From NCBI GenBank assembly GCA_964406445.1, contig CAYORU010000006.1, forward strand, positions 1 to 64,000: DNA of 64,000 nucleotides. Direction: 5' to 3'. This document shows positions 28,480 to 36,299 of the stretch, piece after piece. The notes below the pieces were generated by a model that saw only the letters and a program-made list of their open reading frames with translations, searched no databases and was not told where the DNA came from. The stretch's first letter is position 1, and each line of letters opens with the position of its first letter. Both the position numbers and the translations under genes were made by a program. Origin of the DNA: SG8-30 sp964406445 (GTDB lineage: Bacteria > Pseudomonadota > Gammaproteobacteria > Steroidobacterales > Steroidobacteraceae).

Positions 28480-29573
28480 AGGTCCCGGGTGCGCAGGTAC
28501 GCGTCCTCCGCGATGCGAAGATAGGCGGCGGACTTGGCCTGGAAGGCCGTCACCGAGTCGTGGACCCGGCGGTAGAGCGGGTCCCGCGCGGCTTCGTCGC
28601 GGATGACCTGCTCGGAAAGTTCGCGCAGCCGGCGGAGCACGTCGTCGGGGAATCGCCTCAGCTGCACGCCGTGCTCCCTGACCAGCGTTTCGAGCGCCTC
28701 GGAATTCCGCGCCGTGAACTCGGCCAGCATGCGCTCGTTGGTCGCCCTGCAGCAGGTCATCACGATTTCCTGCAGGTCGGCCGGCAGTTGCTCGAACGCG
28801 GCCTTGTTGACGATCGCCTCGAGCGTGGTGCCCGGCTCGTGCCAGCCGGGGTAGTAGTAGTACTTCGCGGCCTTGTGCAGGCCGAAGGCGAGGTCGTTGT
28901 AGGGCCCGATCCACTCGGTGGCGTCGATGGCGCCCGTCTCGAGCGCCGTGAAGATCTCTCCGCCGGAGAGCGTCACGGGGGTGCCGCCGGCGCGGGCGAG
29001 CACCTCGCCGCCGATGCCCGGGATGCGCATCTTCAGGCGCGCGAGGTCCGCCACCGAGCGGATCTCCTTGCGGAACCAGCCGCCCATCTGGCAGCCCGAG
29101 TTGCCGCAGGGCGCCGGAATGACGCCGAAGGGCGCGTAGGCCTCGCGCCAGAGCTCGAGCCCGCCGCCGAAGTACAGCCAGGCGTTCATCTCCTGCGCGG
29201 TCAGTCCGAAGGGCACGGCCGAGAAGAACGACGCCGAGGGAATCTTCCCCTTCCAGTAGTAGGCACCGCCGTGGGCCATCTCCGCCGTGCCGCTCGCCAC
29301 CGCGTCGAAGGCCTCGAAGGCCGGCACCAGTTCGCCCGCACCATAGACCTTGATCGTCAGGCGCCCGCCGCTGCAGGTCTCGACCATGCGTGCGAACTCG
29401 AGCGCGCCGGTGCCGATCGCCGGGAAATTGGGCGGCCAGGTGGTGACGAGCTTCCAGCGGAACCGGCGGTTGTCCGCGGCCTCGCCCGGACCGCCCGCCT
29501 CCCGGGAACAGGCGGCCGAGGCCGCCGCCAGCACGCCGAGGCCAAGTCCCTGCACGATCCGCCGACGCTGCAT
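28476..29573 (-). CDS. TRAP transporter solute-binding protein (DctP family)
   Basis: A 365-residue periplasmic binding protein. The N-terminus MQRRRIVQGLGLGVLAAASAAC carries a twin-arginine-like signal; the Cys at its end sits in an imperfect lipobox. DctP-fold features include WPPNFPAIGTGALEFARMV, then GGAYYWKGK and DATEWIGPYNDLAFG. The last resembles the TakP-like group, whose members bind 2-oxoacids or related monocarboxylates; the substrate is inferred. The gene overlaps the sensor kinase by four bases and is far from the TRAP permease, so it may act as a sensor subunit, a transporter subunit or both. GGGAGGA precedes the ATG. Confidence 0.86.
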   Translation of the reverse strand: MQRRRIVQGLGLGVLAAASAACSREAGGPGEAADNRRFRWKLVTTWPPNFPAIGTGALEFARMVETCSGGRLTIKVYGAGELVPAFEAFDAVASGTAEMAHGGAYYWKGKIPSASFFSAVPFGLTAQEMNAWLYFGGGLELWREAYAPFGVIPAPCGNSGCQMGGWFRKEIRSVADLARLKMRIPGIGGEVLARAGGTPVTLSGGEIFTALETGAIDATEWIGPYNDLAFGLHKAAKYYYYPGWHEPGTTLEAIVNKAAFEQLPADLQEIVMTCCRATNERMLAEFTARNSEALETLVREHGVQLRRFPDDVLRRLRELSEQVIRDEAARDPLYRRVHDSVTAFQAKSAAYLRIAEDAYLRTRDL

Positions 29574-29860
29574 CGAATCCTCCCGTGGTCTGGGTCACCG
29601 GCCCGGGCGCCGGCGAGTAAACTTACACGGAGACGTGCAGAACAGAATTGCTGTTCGCCGCATCGGCGACTTGAGCTGCCTGCATCCACAGGAGTGTCTC
29701 TTGAGCCGCCTTCGCGGAATCTCCGGCCCACAGCTGTGAAGTTTTTGACACTTTCTGGATGTTAATCACCACAATTTAGATTTTTGGTATTTTGTGGGAT
29801 TTTTAGTGTACCCGCGGTCTTGAGTGAAACGATAGTGGGATTTTTTGGGCAGACAGGCCG
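29574..29860. promoter_or_regulatory. Divergent region between TRAP binding-protein gene and dtd
   Basis: This 287-base gap is conspicuously AT-rich from about 29735 to 29850, unlike the rest of the window. It holds GTGGGATTTTT twice in direct orientation (29794-29804 and 29835-29845), and TTGACA at 29745-29750 without a well-spaced -10. The interrupted palindrome GAACAG-5-CTGTTC lies at 29640-29656, about 70 bases upstream of the binding-protein ATG. The two genes diverge, so both promoters must be here. Confidence 0.45.
29640..29656 (-). promoter_or_regulatory. Candidate operator palindrome
   Basis: GAACAG, 5 bases, CTGTTC. A dyad like this is a plausible binding site for a dimeric regulator of the binding-protein/kinase operon. 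No protein is known for it here. Confidence 0.3.
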
Positions 29861-30322
29861 TTGATCGGGCTGCTTCAGAGGGTCACGACGGCTTCCGTCA
29901 GTGTCGCGGGCCGCGAAACCGGCGCCATCGGCCGCGGGCTGCTGGTGCTCGTCGGCGTCGAGCGGGACGACGGCTCGGCAGAAGCGGAGCGGCTCCTCGA
30001 GCGAGTCGTCACCTACCGGGTGTTTCCCGACGCGCAGGGGCGGATGAACCTGAGCCTCGAGGACGTCGGCGGCGGGCTGCTGCTCGTGCCGCAGTTCACG
30101 CTGGCGGCCGACACGCACAAGGGCACGCGCGCCGGTTTCAGCACCGCGGCCGCGCCTGACGAGGGGCGCCGACTGTTCGAGCACTTCGTCGAATGCGCTC
30201 GACGGCGCGTCGCGTGTGTCCAGACCGGCGAATTCGGCGCGAACATGCAGGTGGCGCTGGTCAACGACGGGCCAGTCACCTTCTGGCTGCAGGTCAGGCC
30301 TGGCCGCAGCCGGGATTCGTGA
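29861..30322 (+). CDS. dtd: D-aminoacyl-tRNA deacylase
   Basis: A 153-residue DTD enzyme that removes D-amino acids (and glycine) mischarged on tRNA. Active-site motifs are GLLLVPQFTLAAD (the usual SQFTL with Pro for Ser) and the C-terminal VNDGPVTFWLQ (NxGPVT). The TTG start gives MIGLLQRVTTASVSV, the normal N-terminus, although its ribosome site is weak. Length is that of the family (about 145). The tatA promoter region begins shortly after the stop. Confidence 0.93.
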   Translation: MIGLLQRVTTASVSVAGRETGAIGRGLLVLVGVERDDGSAEAERLLERVVTYRVFPDAQGRMNLSLEDVGGGLLLVPQFTLAADTHKGTRAGFSTAAAPDEGRRLFEHFVECARRRVACVQTGEFGANMQVALVNDGPVTFWLQVRPGRSRDS

Positions 30323-30352
30323 CCGATCTGCGGCCTGCGCCGGGGAGAACGT

Positions 30353-30372
30353 CATACGCGTTGGCGTATGAT
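30353..30372 (+). promoter_or_regulatory. tatA promoter with overlapping palindrome
   Basis: TATGAT at 30367-30372 is a good -10 about 38 bases before the tatA ATG. A 7-base inverted repeat, CATACGC-4-GCGTATG (30353-30370), overlaps its first bases, so a repressor bound there could block polymerase. The -35 is not clear. Confidence 0.4.
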
Positions 30373-30410
30373 CGCCATTCGCCCGGGGGTCCGGGCTGGA
30401 GTTGGACACC

Positions 30411-30653
30411 ATGGGAATCGGATTTCGCGAGCTGCTGATCATCCTCGCCATCGCGCTCTTGATCTTCGGCGCCAAGAAGCTCAGGACGATCGGCACCGAC
30501 CTCGGCGCCGCCGTCAAGGGCTTCAAGAAGGCGATGAACGAGGGCGACAACGAGCAGAACGCCAAGCAGATCACAGACGACAAGCGCCCGGACGCCGATT
30601 TCAGCGCCGAGGAGCCGAAGAAGAGCGAGACGGGCGCGTCGAAGAACGCCTGA
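30411..30653 (+). CDS. tatA: Twin-arginine translocase subunit TatA
   Basis: An 80-residue protein with one N-terminal transmembrane helix (FRELLIILAIALLIFGAKKL) and an amphipathic helix containing the conserved Phe-Gly hinge. A hydrophilic tail follows. It forms the size-fitting pore of the Tat pathway for folded proteins. I place the start at the ATG at 30411, which leaves GGAG about 9 bases upstream; an in-frame TTG lies 9 bases earlier. tatB follows in 8 bases. Confidence 0.93.
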   Translation: MGIGFRELLIILAIALLIFGAKKLRTIGTDLGAAVKGFKKAMNEGDNEQNAKQITDDKRPDADFSAEEPKKSETGASKNA

Positions 30654-30661
30654 CCTGAACC

Positions 30662-31045
30662 ATGTTCGAGGTCGGGTTCACCGAGATCGTCCTGATCCTG
30701 GGCATCGCGCTCCTGGTGCTCGGGCCGGAAAAGCTCCCCAAGGTCGCCGCGGACGTCGGCCGCTGGATGGGGAGGGCGCGGGCGATGGCCCGCCAGCTGA
30801 AGTCGCAGCTCGACGATGAAGTCCAGAAGGCGGAACAGCCCTTCAGGGACGCGGAGCGCTCCTTCTCCGGCGACGACGCGCCGCGCACGCCGCCGCCGGC
30901 GCCGGGCACCGCCACGCCGGGCACGCCGCCTCCCGGCAGCGAATCGCCCGCGAGTCCGGCCCCGGCGGATGAGGCCGCCGCGGCGGACGGCGGCCGGCCT
31001 GCGGCCGACACACCGCGCAAGCCCGACAAGCCCGACGCCCCATGA
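30662..31045 (+). CDS. tatB: Twin-arginine translocase subunit TatB
   Basis: A 127-residue Tat receptor subunit. One N-terminal helix (FEVGFTEIVLILGIALLVLG) contains the Glu typical of TatB, followed by the PEKLPKVAADVGRW amphipathic stretch and a Pro/Ala-rich tail. It works with TatC in recognising twin-arginine signals. The stop overlaps the tatC start as ATGA. Confidence 0.93.
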   Translation: MFEVGFTEIVLILGIALLVLGPEKLPKVAADVGRWMGRARAMARQLKSQLDDEVQKAEQPFRDAERSFSGDDAPRTPPPAPGTATPGTPPPGSESPASPAPADEAAAADGGRPAADTPRKPDKPDAP

Positions 31046-31800
31046 GCGACGAGAAGCTCGCCGAAGGCACGGTGCTCTCGCACCTGGTCGAGCTTCGCGA
31101 CCGCCTGCTGCGGGCGATGATCGTCACCGCGGTCGTGGCGCTGCCCTGCCTGTTCTTCGCCAACGAGCTGTTCACCTGGATGATCGAGCCGCTGCGCGAG
31201 CGGCTGCCGGCGGGCTCTTCGGTCATCGCGACGAGCGTCGTCGCGCCCTTCATGACGCCCTTCAAGCTGGCGCTGCTCGCCGCGGTGTTCTTCTCGATGC
31301 CCTACCTGCTGTACCAGCTGTGGGCGTTCGTCGCGCCGGGGCTGTACCGCCACGAGCGGCGCTTCGCGATGCCGCTGCTCGTCTCGAGCATCCTGCTGTT
31401 CTATTCCGGCGCGGCCTTCGCCTACTTCATCGTGTTCCCGGTCATGTTCCAGTTCTTCGTCGCCACGACGCCGGCGAACGTGCAGATGATGACCGACATG
31501 ACGCAGTACCTCGACTTCGTGGTGCTGCTCTTCTTCGCCTTCGGCCTGGCCTTCGAGATTCCCGTCGCGACGGTGCTCCTCGTGCGCACGGGACTGGTGA
31601 AGGTCGAGTCGCTGCGCCGCCACCGCGGCTACGTGCTGCTCGGCATCTTCATCGTCGCGGCCTTCATCACGCCGCCCGACGCCGTGTCGCAGAGCATGAT
31701 GGCCGTGCCGATGTACTTCCTCTACGAGACCGGCATCGTGCTGGCCCGCATCCTGGTCCGTGCGCCGCCCGCCGCGGCCGACGAGGGCACTGAAGAATGA
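31042..31800 (+). CDS. tatC: Twin-arginine translocase subunit TatC
   Basis: A 252-residue protein with six transmembrane helices. Family features are the N-terminal LSHLVELRDRLLRA, the first periplasmic loop, MPYLLYQLWAFVAPGLYRHER, and the late AFITPPDAVSQSMMAVPMY. TatC binds the twin-arginine signal. It overlaps both tatB and the downstream peptide transporter by four bases (ATGA), so the operon extends beyond tat. The TRAP binding protein has a Tat-like signal and could be a client. Confidence 0.95.
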   Translation: MSDEKLAEGTVLSHLVELRDRLLRAMIVTAVVALPCLFFANELFTWMIEPLRERLPAGSSVIATSVVAPFMTPFKLALLAAVFFSMPYLLYQLWAFVAPGLYRHERRFAMPLLVSSILLFYSGAAFAYFIVFPVMFQFFVATTPANVQMMTDMTQYLDFVVLLFFAFGLAFEIPVATVLLVRTGLVKVESLRRHRGYVLLGIFIVAAFITPPDAVSQSMMAVPMYFLYETGIVLARILVRAPPAAADEGTEE

Positions 31801-33284
31801 ACCCCACGACGCCTCCCGACGCCCGCACCGTCCTCGGCCATCCCATCGCGCTGTGGAACCTGTTCGCGACGGAGTTCTGGGAACGGTTCATGTACTACGG
31901 CATGCGCGCCATCCTGGCGGTGCACGTCGCGGCGGCGTTCTTCGCCCACCTCGGCGAGAACGCCGCAGCCGAGGCCAGCAAGACCTACGGCGGCTACACC
32001 GCCATGGTCTACATGACCGGCATCCTCGGCGGCTACGTCGCCGACCGCATGCTCGGCTACCAGCGCTCGATCATGCTCGGCGGCGTGCTGATGGCGATCG
32101 GCATGTTCCTGCTGATGTCGCCGGACCTGACGAGCTTCCTGGTCGGGCTGGCCGTGGTCGTCGTCGGCAACGGCCTGTTCAAGCCGAACATCTCCACCAT
32201 GGTCGGCAAGCTCTACGCGCAGGGCGACCCGCGCCGCGACTCGGCGTTCACGATCTTCTACATGGGCATCAACGCCGGCGCGCTGGCCGCGCCGATCGTC
32301 TGCGGCAGCGTGATCGGGGCGGTGTTCGGCTATCGCTGGGGCTTCTTCGCCGCGGGCATCGGCATGATCCTCGGCCTGGTGGTGTTCCAGCTGGCCAAGC
32401 ACTGGCTGGGCCAGGTCGGCAAGGCGCCCGCGCACAGGAACGGCGGCAGGACGTTCCTGCAGGTGATCGTCGGCTGCGTGGTGCTGGTCGTCCCGGTGTA
32501 CTTCCTGCTGTCGGAGAGCGACATCCTCGGCGGCCTGCTGATCGCGATGATGCTGGGCCTCGTCGCCTACTTCATCTGGAGCGGCGTCCACAGCGGGCAG
32601 AAGGAGCAGCTGCACCGCTACATCGCCATGCTGATCCTGTTCGCGGCCAACGTCCTGTTCTGGGCCCTGTTCGAGCAGGCGGGCTCGTCGCTCAATTTCC
32701 TCGCGCGCGACTTCGTCAACATGCCGACGTTGTTCGGCAGCGAGGTCCACTTCACGGTGTTCCAGTCGGTGAACCCGGTGTTCATCATCCTGCTGGCGCC
32801 GGTCTTCGCGGCGATGTGGCCGGCGCTCGACCGCGCCAGCTTCAATCCCTCGATCCCGCGCAAGTTCGGCTACGGCCTGATCGGCGCCGCCGTGGGCTTC
32901 TACGTGCTGGTGTTCGCGATCGAGCACGCCGTCGACGCCGGCGGCAAGATCAGCTGGGTGTGGCTCACGCTCACCTACCTGATCCACACCATGGGCGAAC
33001 TGTGCCTCTCGCCGATCGGGCTGGCGATGGTGACCAAGCTGGCGCGGCCGGAGGAGACGGGCCTGGCGATGGGCGGATGGTTCCTCTCCATCGCCATGGC
33101 CAACTTCGTCGCGGGCCGAATCGCCGCGGTCGCCACCGCGGGCGCCGGGCACGGCGAGGCCGCCGGCTCGCTGGCCCAGTACTCGGAAGTCTTCAGCCAG
33201 CTGTTCTGGATCGGGATCGTGGTCGCGGCCGCCTACTTCCTCGCCGCGCCGCTGATCAACCGGCTGATGCACGGGGTGAAGTGA
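31797..33284 (+). CDS. POT-family oligopeptide:H+ symporter
   Basis: A 495-residue major facilitator of the proton-dependent oligopeptide transporter family. The N-terminal signature is FATEFWERFMYYGMRAILAVHV (ExxERFxYYG), and further motifs are GGYVADRMLGYQRSI and FYMGINAGAL in the second and fifth helices. About 12 to 14 membrane segments are visible. It imports di- and tripeptides. Its start overlaps tatC (ATGA), an unusual operon partner that is likely co-expressed. Confidence 0.9.
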   Translation: MNPTTPPDARTVLGHPIALWNLFATEFWERFMYYGMRAILAVHVAAAFFAHLGENAAAEASKTYGGYTAMVYMTGILGGYVADRMLGYQRSIMLGGVLMAIGMFLLMSPDLTSFLVGLAVVVVGNGLFKPNISTMVGKLYAQGDPRRDSAFTIFYMGINAGALAAPIVCGSVIGAVFGYRWGFFAAGIGMILGLVVFQLAKHWLGQVGKAPAHRNGGRTFLQVIVGCVVLVVPVYFLLSESDILGGLLIAMMLGLVAYFIWSGVHSGQKEQLHRYIAMLILFAANVLFWALFEQAGSSLNFLARDFVNMPTLFGSEVHFTVFQSVNPVFIILLAPVFAAMWPALDRASFNPSIPRKFGYGLIGAAVGFYVLVFAIEHAVDAGGKISWVWLTLTYLIHTMGELCLSPIGLAMVTKLARPEETGLAMGGWFLSIAMANFVAGRIAAVATAGAGHGEAAGSLAQYSEVFSQLFWIGIVVAAAYFLAAPLINRLMHGVK

Positions 33285-33355
33285 GCCCGGCCGCGGGCCG
33301 CGGGGGCAGGGGCCGCCGGCGCGGGGCTGGCGGCTGAAGACGCGGGGGACCAGCC

Positions 33356-35287
33356 ATGCCGACCAACGACCACAGCCCGGCGCAGCTGACGCTGCGCGCG
33401 GTGACCCTGTCGATCGTGCTCACCGTGATCCTCGCGGCCGCGAACGCCTACCTGGGGCTGTTCGCCGGCATGACGGTTGCGACCGCCATCCCGGCCGCGG
33501 TCGTCGCCATGGGCGTGCTGCGCCTGCTCGGCCGCGTCAGCATCCTCGAGAACAACATCGTCGCGACCGGCGCCTCGGCGGGCTCGTCCATCGCCGCCGG
33601 CACGATCTTCACGATCCCGGCGATCGTCCTGCTCGGCCACTGGGAGCGCTTCGAGTACGGCTGGGTGCTGGCCATCGCGGGGCTCGGCGGCGTGCTCGGA
33701 GTGCTGTTCTCCGTGCCGCTGCGGCGCACGCTGATCATCGAGCAGAAGCTGAAGTTCCCGGAGGGCGTCGCGACCGCCGAGGTGCTCAAGGTCAGCGCCG
33801 ATCCGGGCCATGGCCTCAAGGCGCTCGGCCTCGCGGCGCTCGCCGGCGCGGCCTTCAAGACGGCGCTGTCGGGTCTCAAGCTGTCGCCTGAGGCCTTCAC
33901 GGCCGCCCGGTTCTTCGGCGAGCGGACCATCGGCTTCTTCGGCCTGAACCTCTCGCCGGCGCTCCTCGCGGTCGGCTACATCGTCGGCCTGAACATCGGC
34001 GTGCTGATGCTCTCGGGCGGCGTGCTCTCCTGGTGGGTGTTCATCCCCGTCTACAACACGTTCTTCTTCGACCACGACCCGGTCCTGGCCGCGAGCCTCG
34101 CCGGCGCGGGCGCGGAAGAAGCCGCCTACCTGATCTGGAGCGCCCAGGTCCGCTACATCGGCGTCGGCGCGATGCTGGTCGGCGGCCTGTGGTCGCTATG
34201 GACGCTGCGCGGCTCGCTGCTGTCGGGCGTCCGCAGCGGCCTCGGCATGCAGGGCGCGCGGCGCGACGTGCCGCACACCGAGCGCGACCTGCCGATGAGC
34301 CTGATCCTGGCGGGCGTCGTGCTCTTCGTGCTGCCGCTGTTCGCGCTCTACGCCGTGGTGGTGGACAGCCTGGGCATCGCGCTGGCGATGGCCGTCATCA
34401 TGGTGGTCGCCGGCTTCGTGTTCTCGTCGGTGAGCGGCTACATGGCGGGCCTGGTGGGCTCGTCGAACAACCCCGTTTCCGGCATCACCATATCGACCAT
34501 CCTGTTCGCGTCGCTGGTGTTGCTCGCCTTCCTCGGCCCGGGCTCGACCATCGGGCCGGTCGCGGCGGTGATGATCGGCGCGGTGATCTGCAACTCGGCG
34601 GCGATCGCCGGCGACAACCTGCAGGACCTGAAGGCCGGCCAGATCGTCGGCGCGACGCCCTGGCGCCAGCAGGTGATGCTCGCCATCGGCGCGGTGTCGA
34701 GCGCGGCCGTGATGGCGCCGGTGCTCAACCTGCTGCTGGAGGCCTACGGCATCGGCACCCCGGCGCGGGAGGGCGTCACGGCGCTGCCGGCGCCACAGGC
34801 GACCCTCATGGCCTCGGTCGCGAAGGGCATCTTCGGCGGCGGCCTGCCGTGGGACATGATCGCCGTCGGCGCCCTCGTCGGGGTGGGGGTGATCGTCATC
34901 GACGAGCAGCTCAAGCGTCGCCACGCCAGCTGGCGCGCGCCGATCCTCGCGGTCGCGGTCGGCATCTACCTGCCGCTCGAGCTGTCCACGCCGATCTTCG
35001 CCGGCGGGCTGCTGGCCTGGGCCGTGGATCGCTGGCACGCGCGCCGAAGCCCGGGCGCGGACCTCGACGCGCTGCGCCAGACGGGGCTGCTGTTCGCCGC
35101 CGGCCTGATCGCGGGCGAGGCGATCCTCGGCGTGCTGCTCGCGATCCCGATCGTGGCCAGCGGCGACGCCGAGGTGATCGCGGTCGGCAGCGCGCTGCGG
35201 CCGGGCCAGTGGGCCGGACTCGCGGCCCTGGCGGCCGTCGCGTGGTGGATGTTCGCCACGGCGACCCGCGGCGCGAAGCGGGCTTGA
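33356..35287 (+). CDS. OPT-family oligopeptide transporter
   Basis: A 643-residue transporter with about 14 to 16 hydrophobic segments. The OPT family element KFPEGVATAEVLKV and the region SSNNPVSGITISTILFASLV (NPxSG) are visible. OPT proteins move small peptides or metal-chelate complexes. The ATG at 33356 follows GGGGGAC. Its stop overlaps the next gene's TTG. With the POT symporter this makes two unrelated peptide importers side by side. Confidence 0.86.
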   Translation: MPTNDHSPAQLTLRAVTLSIVLTVILAAANAYLGLFAGMTVATAIPAAVVAMGVLRLLGRVSILENNIVATGASAGSSIAAGTIFTIPAIVLLGHWERFEYGWVLAIAGLGGVLGVLFSVPLRRTLIIEQKLKFPEGVATAEVLKVSADPGHGLKALGLAALAGAAFKTALSGLKLSPEAFTAARFFGERTIGFFGLNLSPALLAVGYIVGLNIGVLMLSGGVLSWWVFIPVYNTFFFDHDPVLAASLAGAGAEEAAYLIWSAQVRYIGVGAMLVGGLWSLWTLRGSLLSGVRSGLGMQGARRDVPHTERDLPMSLILAGVVLFVLPLFALYAVVVDSLGIALAMAVIMVVAGFVFSSVSGYMAGLVGSSNNPVSGITISTILFASLVLLAFLGPGSTIGPVAAVMIGAVICNSAAIAGDNLQDLKAGQIVGATPWRQQVMLAIGAVSSAAVMAPVLNLLLEAYGIGTPAREGVTALPAPQATLMASVAKGIFGGGLPWDMIAVGALVGVGVIVIDEQLKRRHASWRAPILAVAVGIYLPLELSTPIFAGGLLAWAVDRWHARRSPGADLDALRQTGLLFAAGLIAGEAILGVLLAIPIVASGDAEVIAVGSALRPGQWAGLAALAAVAWWMFATATRGAKRA

Positions 35288-36228
35288 CCTTCGGCGGACA
35301 GGCCGCGGGCGGGCCGGCGCCGGGCACGCGCGGCACGATCGCGCTCGCGCTCGCCGCCGTCTACCTGATCTGGGGCTCGAGCTACCTCGCCACCAAGCTG
35401 CTGGTCACGGACGAGCCGCCGCTGCTCGCAGCCGGCCTGCGCTTTCTCCTCGCCGGCCTGCTGCTCTTCGCCTTTGCCTGGTGGCGCAGCGGCCCGCCGC
35501 GCCTGTCGCGCGCCGAAATCGGCCACGTCGTCGCCGTCATGGCGGGCACGATCGTGGTCAGCAACGGCTGCAACGTGCTCGCGATGCAGCACGTGGCCTC
35601 GAACGTCGCCGCCCTGCTCAACGTCACGCCGGCCCTGTGGATCGCCTGGCTCGGCACCTTCGGCCCGCGCGCCGCGGCGCTGACGCGGCGATCGAAGGCG
35701 GGCATCGCGCTCGGCTTCGCGGGCACGGCGCTGGTGCTCACGCCGGGCCCGGGCGGCTCCTACTTCACCGCGCTCGGCTGGCAGCTCGTCATCCTGGTCG
35801 GCTGCGTCGGCTGGTCGCTCGGCACCGTCTTCCTGAGGAACGCCCGCACCGAGAACGCGCCGACGATGTTCCTCGCGCTGCAGATGCTGGCCGGCGGCCT
35901 CGCGCTGGTCGGCCTCGCCGCCGCCGTCGGCGAACCGCTGGCCATGCGCTTCACGCCGACCTCCACCGCGGCTTTCCTGTGGCTCACGCTGATGAGCTCC
36001 TGCCTGGCCTACTCGGCCTACCATTACCTCGCGCTGCACACGACGCCGGTCGTCGTCGGCACCTACGCCTACGTCAACCCCGCGATCGCCGCGGTGCTCG
36101 GCTGGGCGGTGCTCGACGAGCGCCTGTCGGCGCTGCAGCTCGCGGGCATGGCGGTCATCCTGCTCGCGGTCGCGCTGGTCGCCGGCTACCTCGGCCCGGC
36201 ACGGCGGCGAACGCAGCCTGCGGCGTAG
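35284..36228 (+). CDS. EamA-domain drug/metabolite exporter
   Basis: A 314-residue protein of the DMT superfamily with two EamA repeats of five helices each (TIALALAAVYLIWGSSYLAT opens the first, LAYSAYHYLALHTT is in the second). The YedA-like WGSSYLATKL element supports this. It starts at TTG overlapping the OPT stop (TTGA). Members export amino acids or other metabolites; the substrate is not readable from sequence. Placement beside peptide importers could fit overflow of peptide-derived amino acids, an inference. Confidence 0.8.
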   Translation: MTFGGQAAGGPAPGTRGTIALALAAVYLIWGSSYLATKLLVTDEPPLLAAGLRFLLAGLLLFAFAWWRSGPPRLSRAEIGHVVAVMAGTIVVSNGCNVLAMQHVASNVAALLNVTPALWIAWLGTFGPRAAALTRRSKAGIALGFAGTALVLTPGPGGSYFTALGWQLVILVGCVGWSLGTVFLRNARTENAPTMFLALQMLAGGLALVGLAAAVGEPLAMRFTPTSTAAFLWLTLMSSCLAYSAYHYLALHTTPVVVGTYAYVNPAIAAVLGWAVLDERLSALQLAGMAVILLAVALVAGYLGPARRRTQPAA

Positions 36229-36299
36229 CGGCGCACACCGCCGCGGTTGCCCGGCGGCCACCGTCGCCGCAGGATGGGGACCTGCCGGAGGAGTCGACC

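Noticed and set aside
24982..29598. A single 1538-codon protein joining the kinase to its upstream sequence
   Set aside because: The upstream part lies in the wrong frame over the solute-binding-protein gene, whose own frame has clear DctP features. The GTG at 28479 marks the kinase.
29745..29773. Perfect TTGACA suggesting a strong dtd promoter
   Set aside because: No acceptable -10 falls 16-18 bases downstream, so it is likely chance in AT-rich DNA.
29762..30583. Minus-strand open frame of 273 codons over dtd and tatA
   Set aside because: It covers two genes with clear family motifs and shows no protein features of its own.
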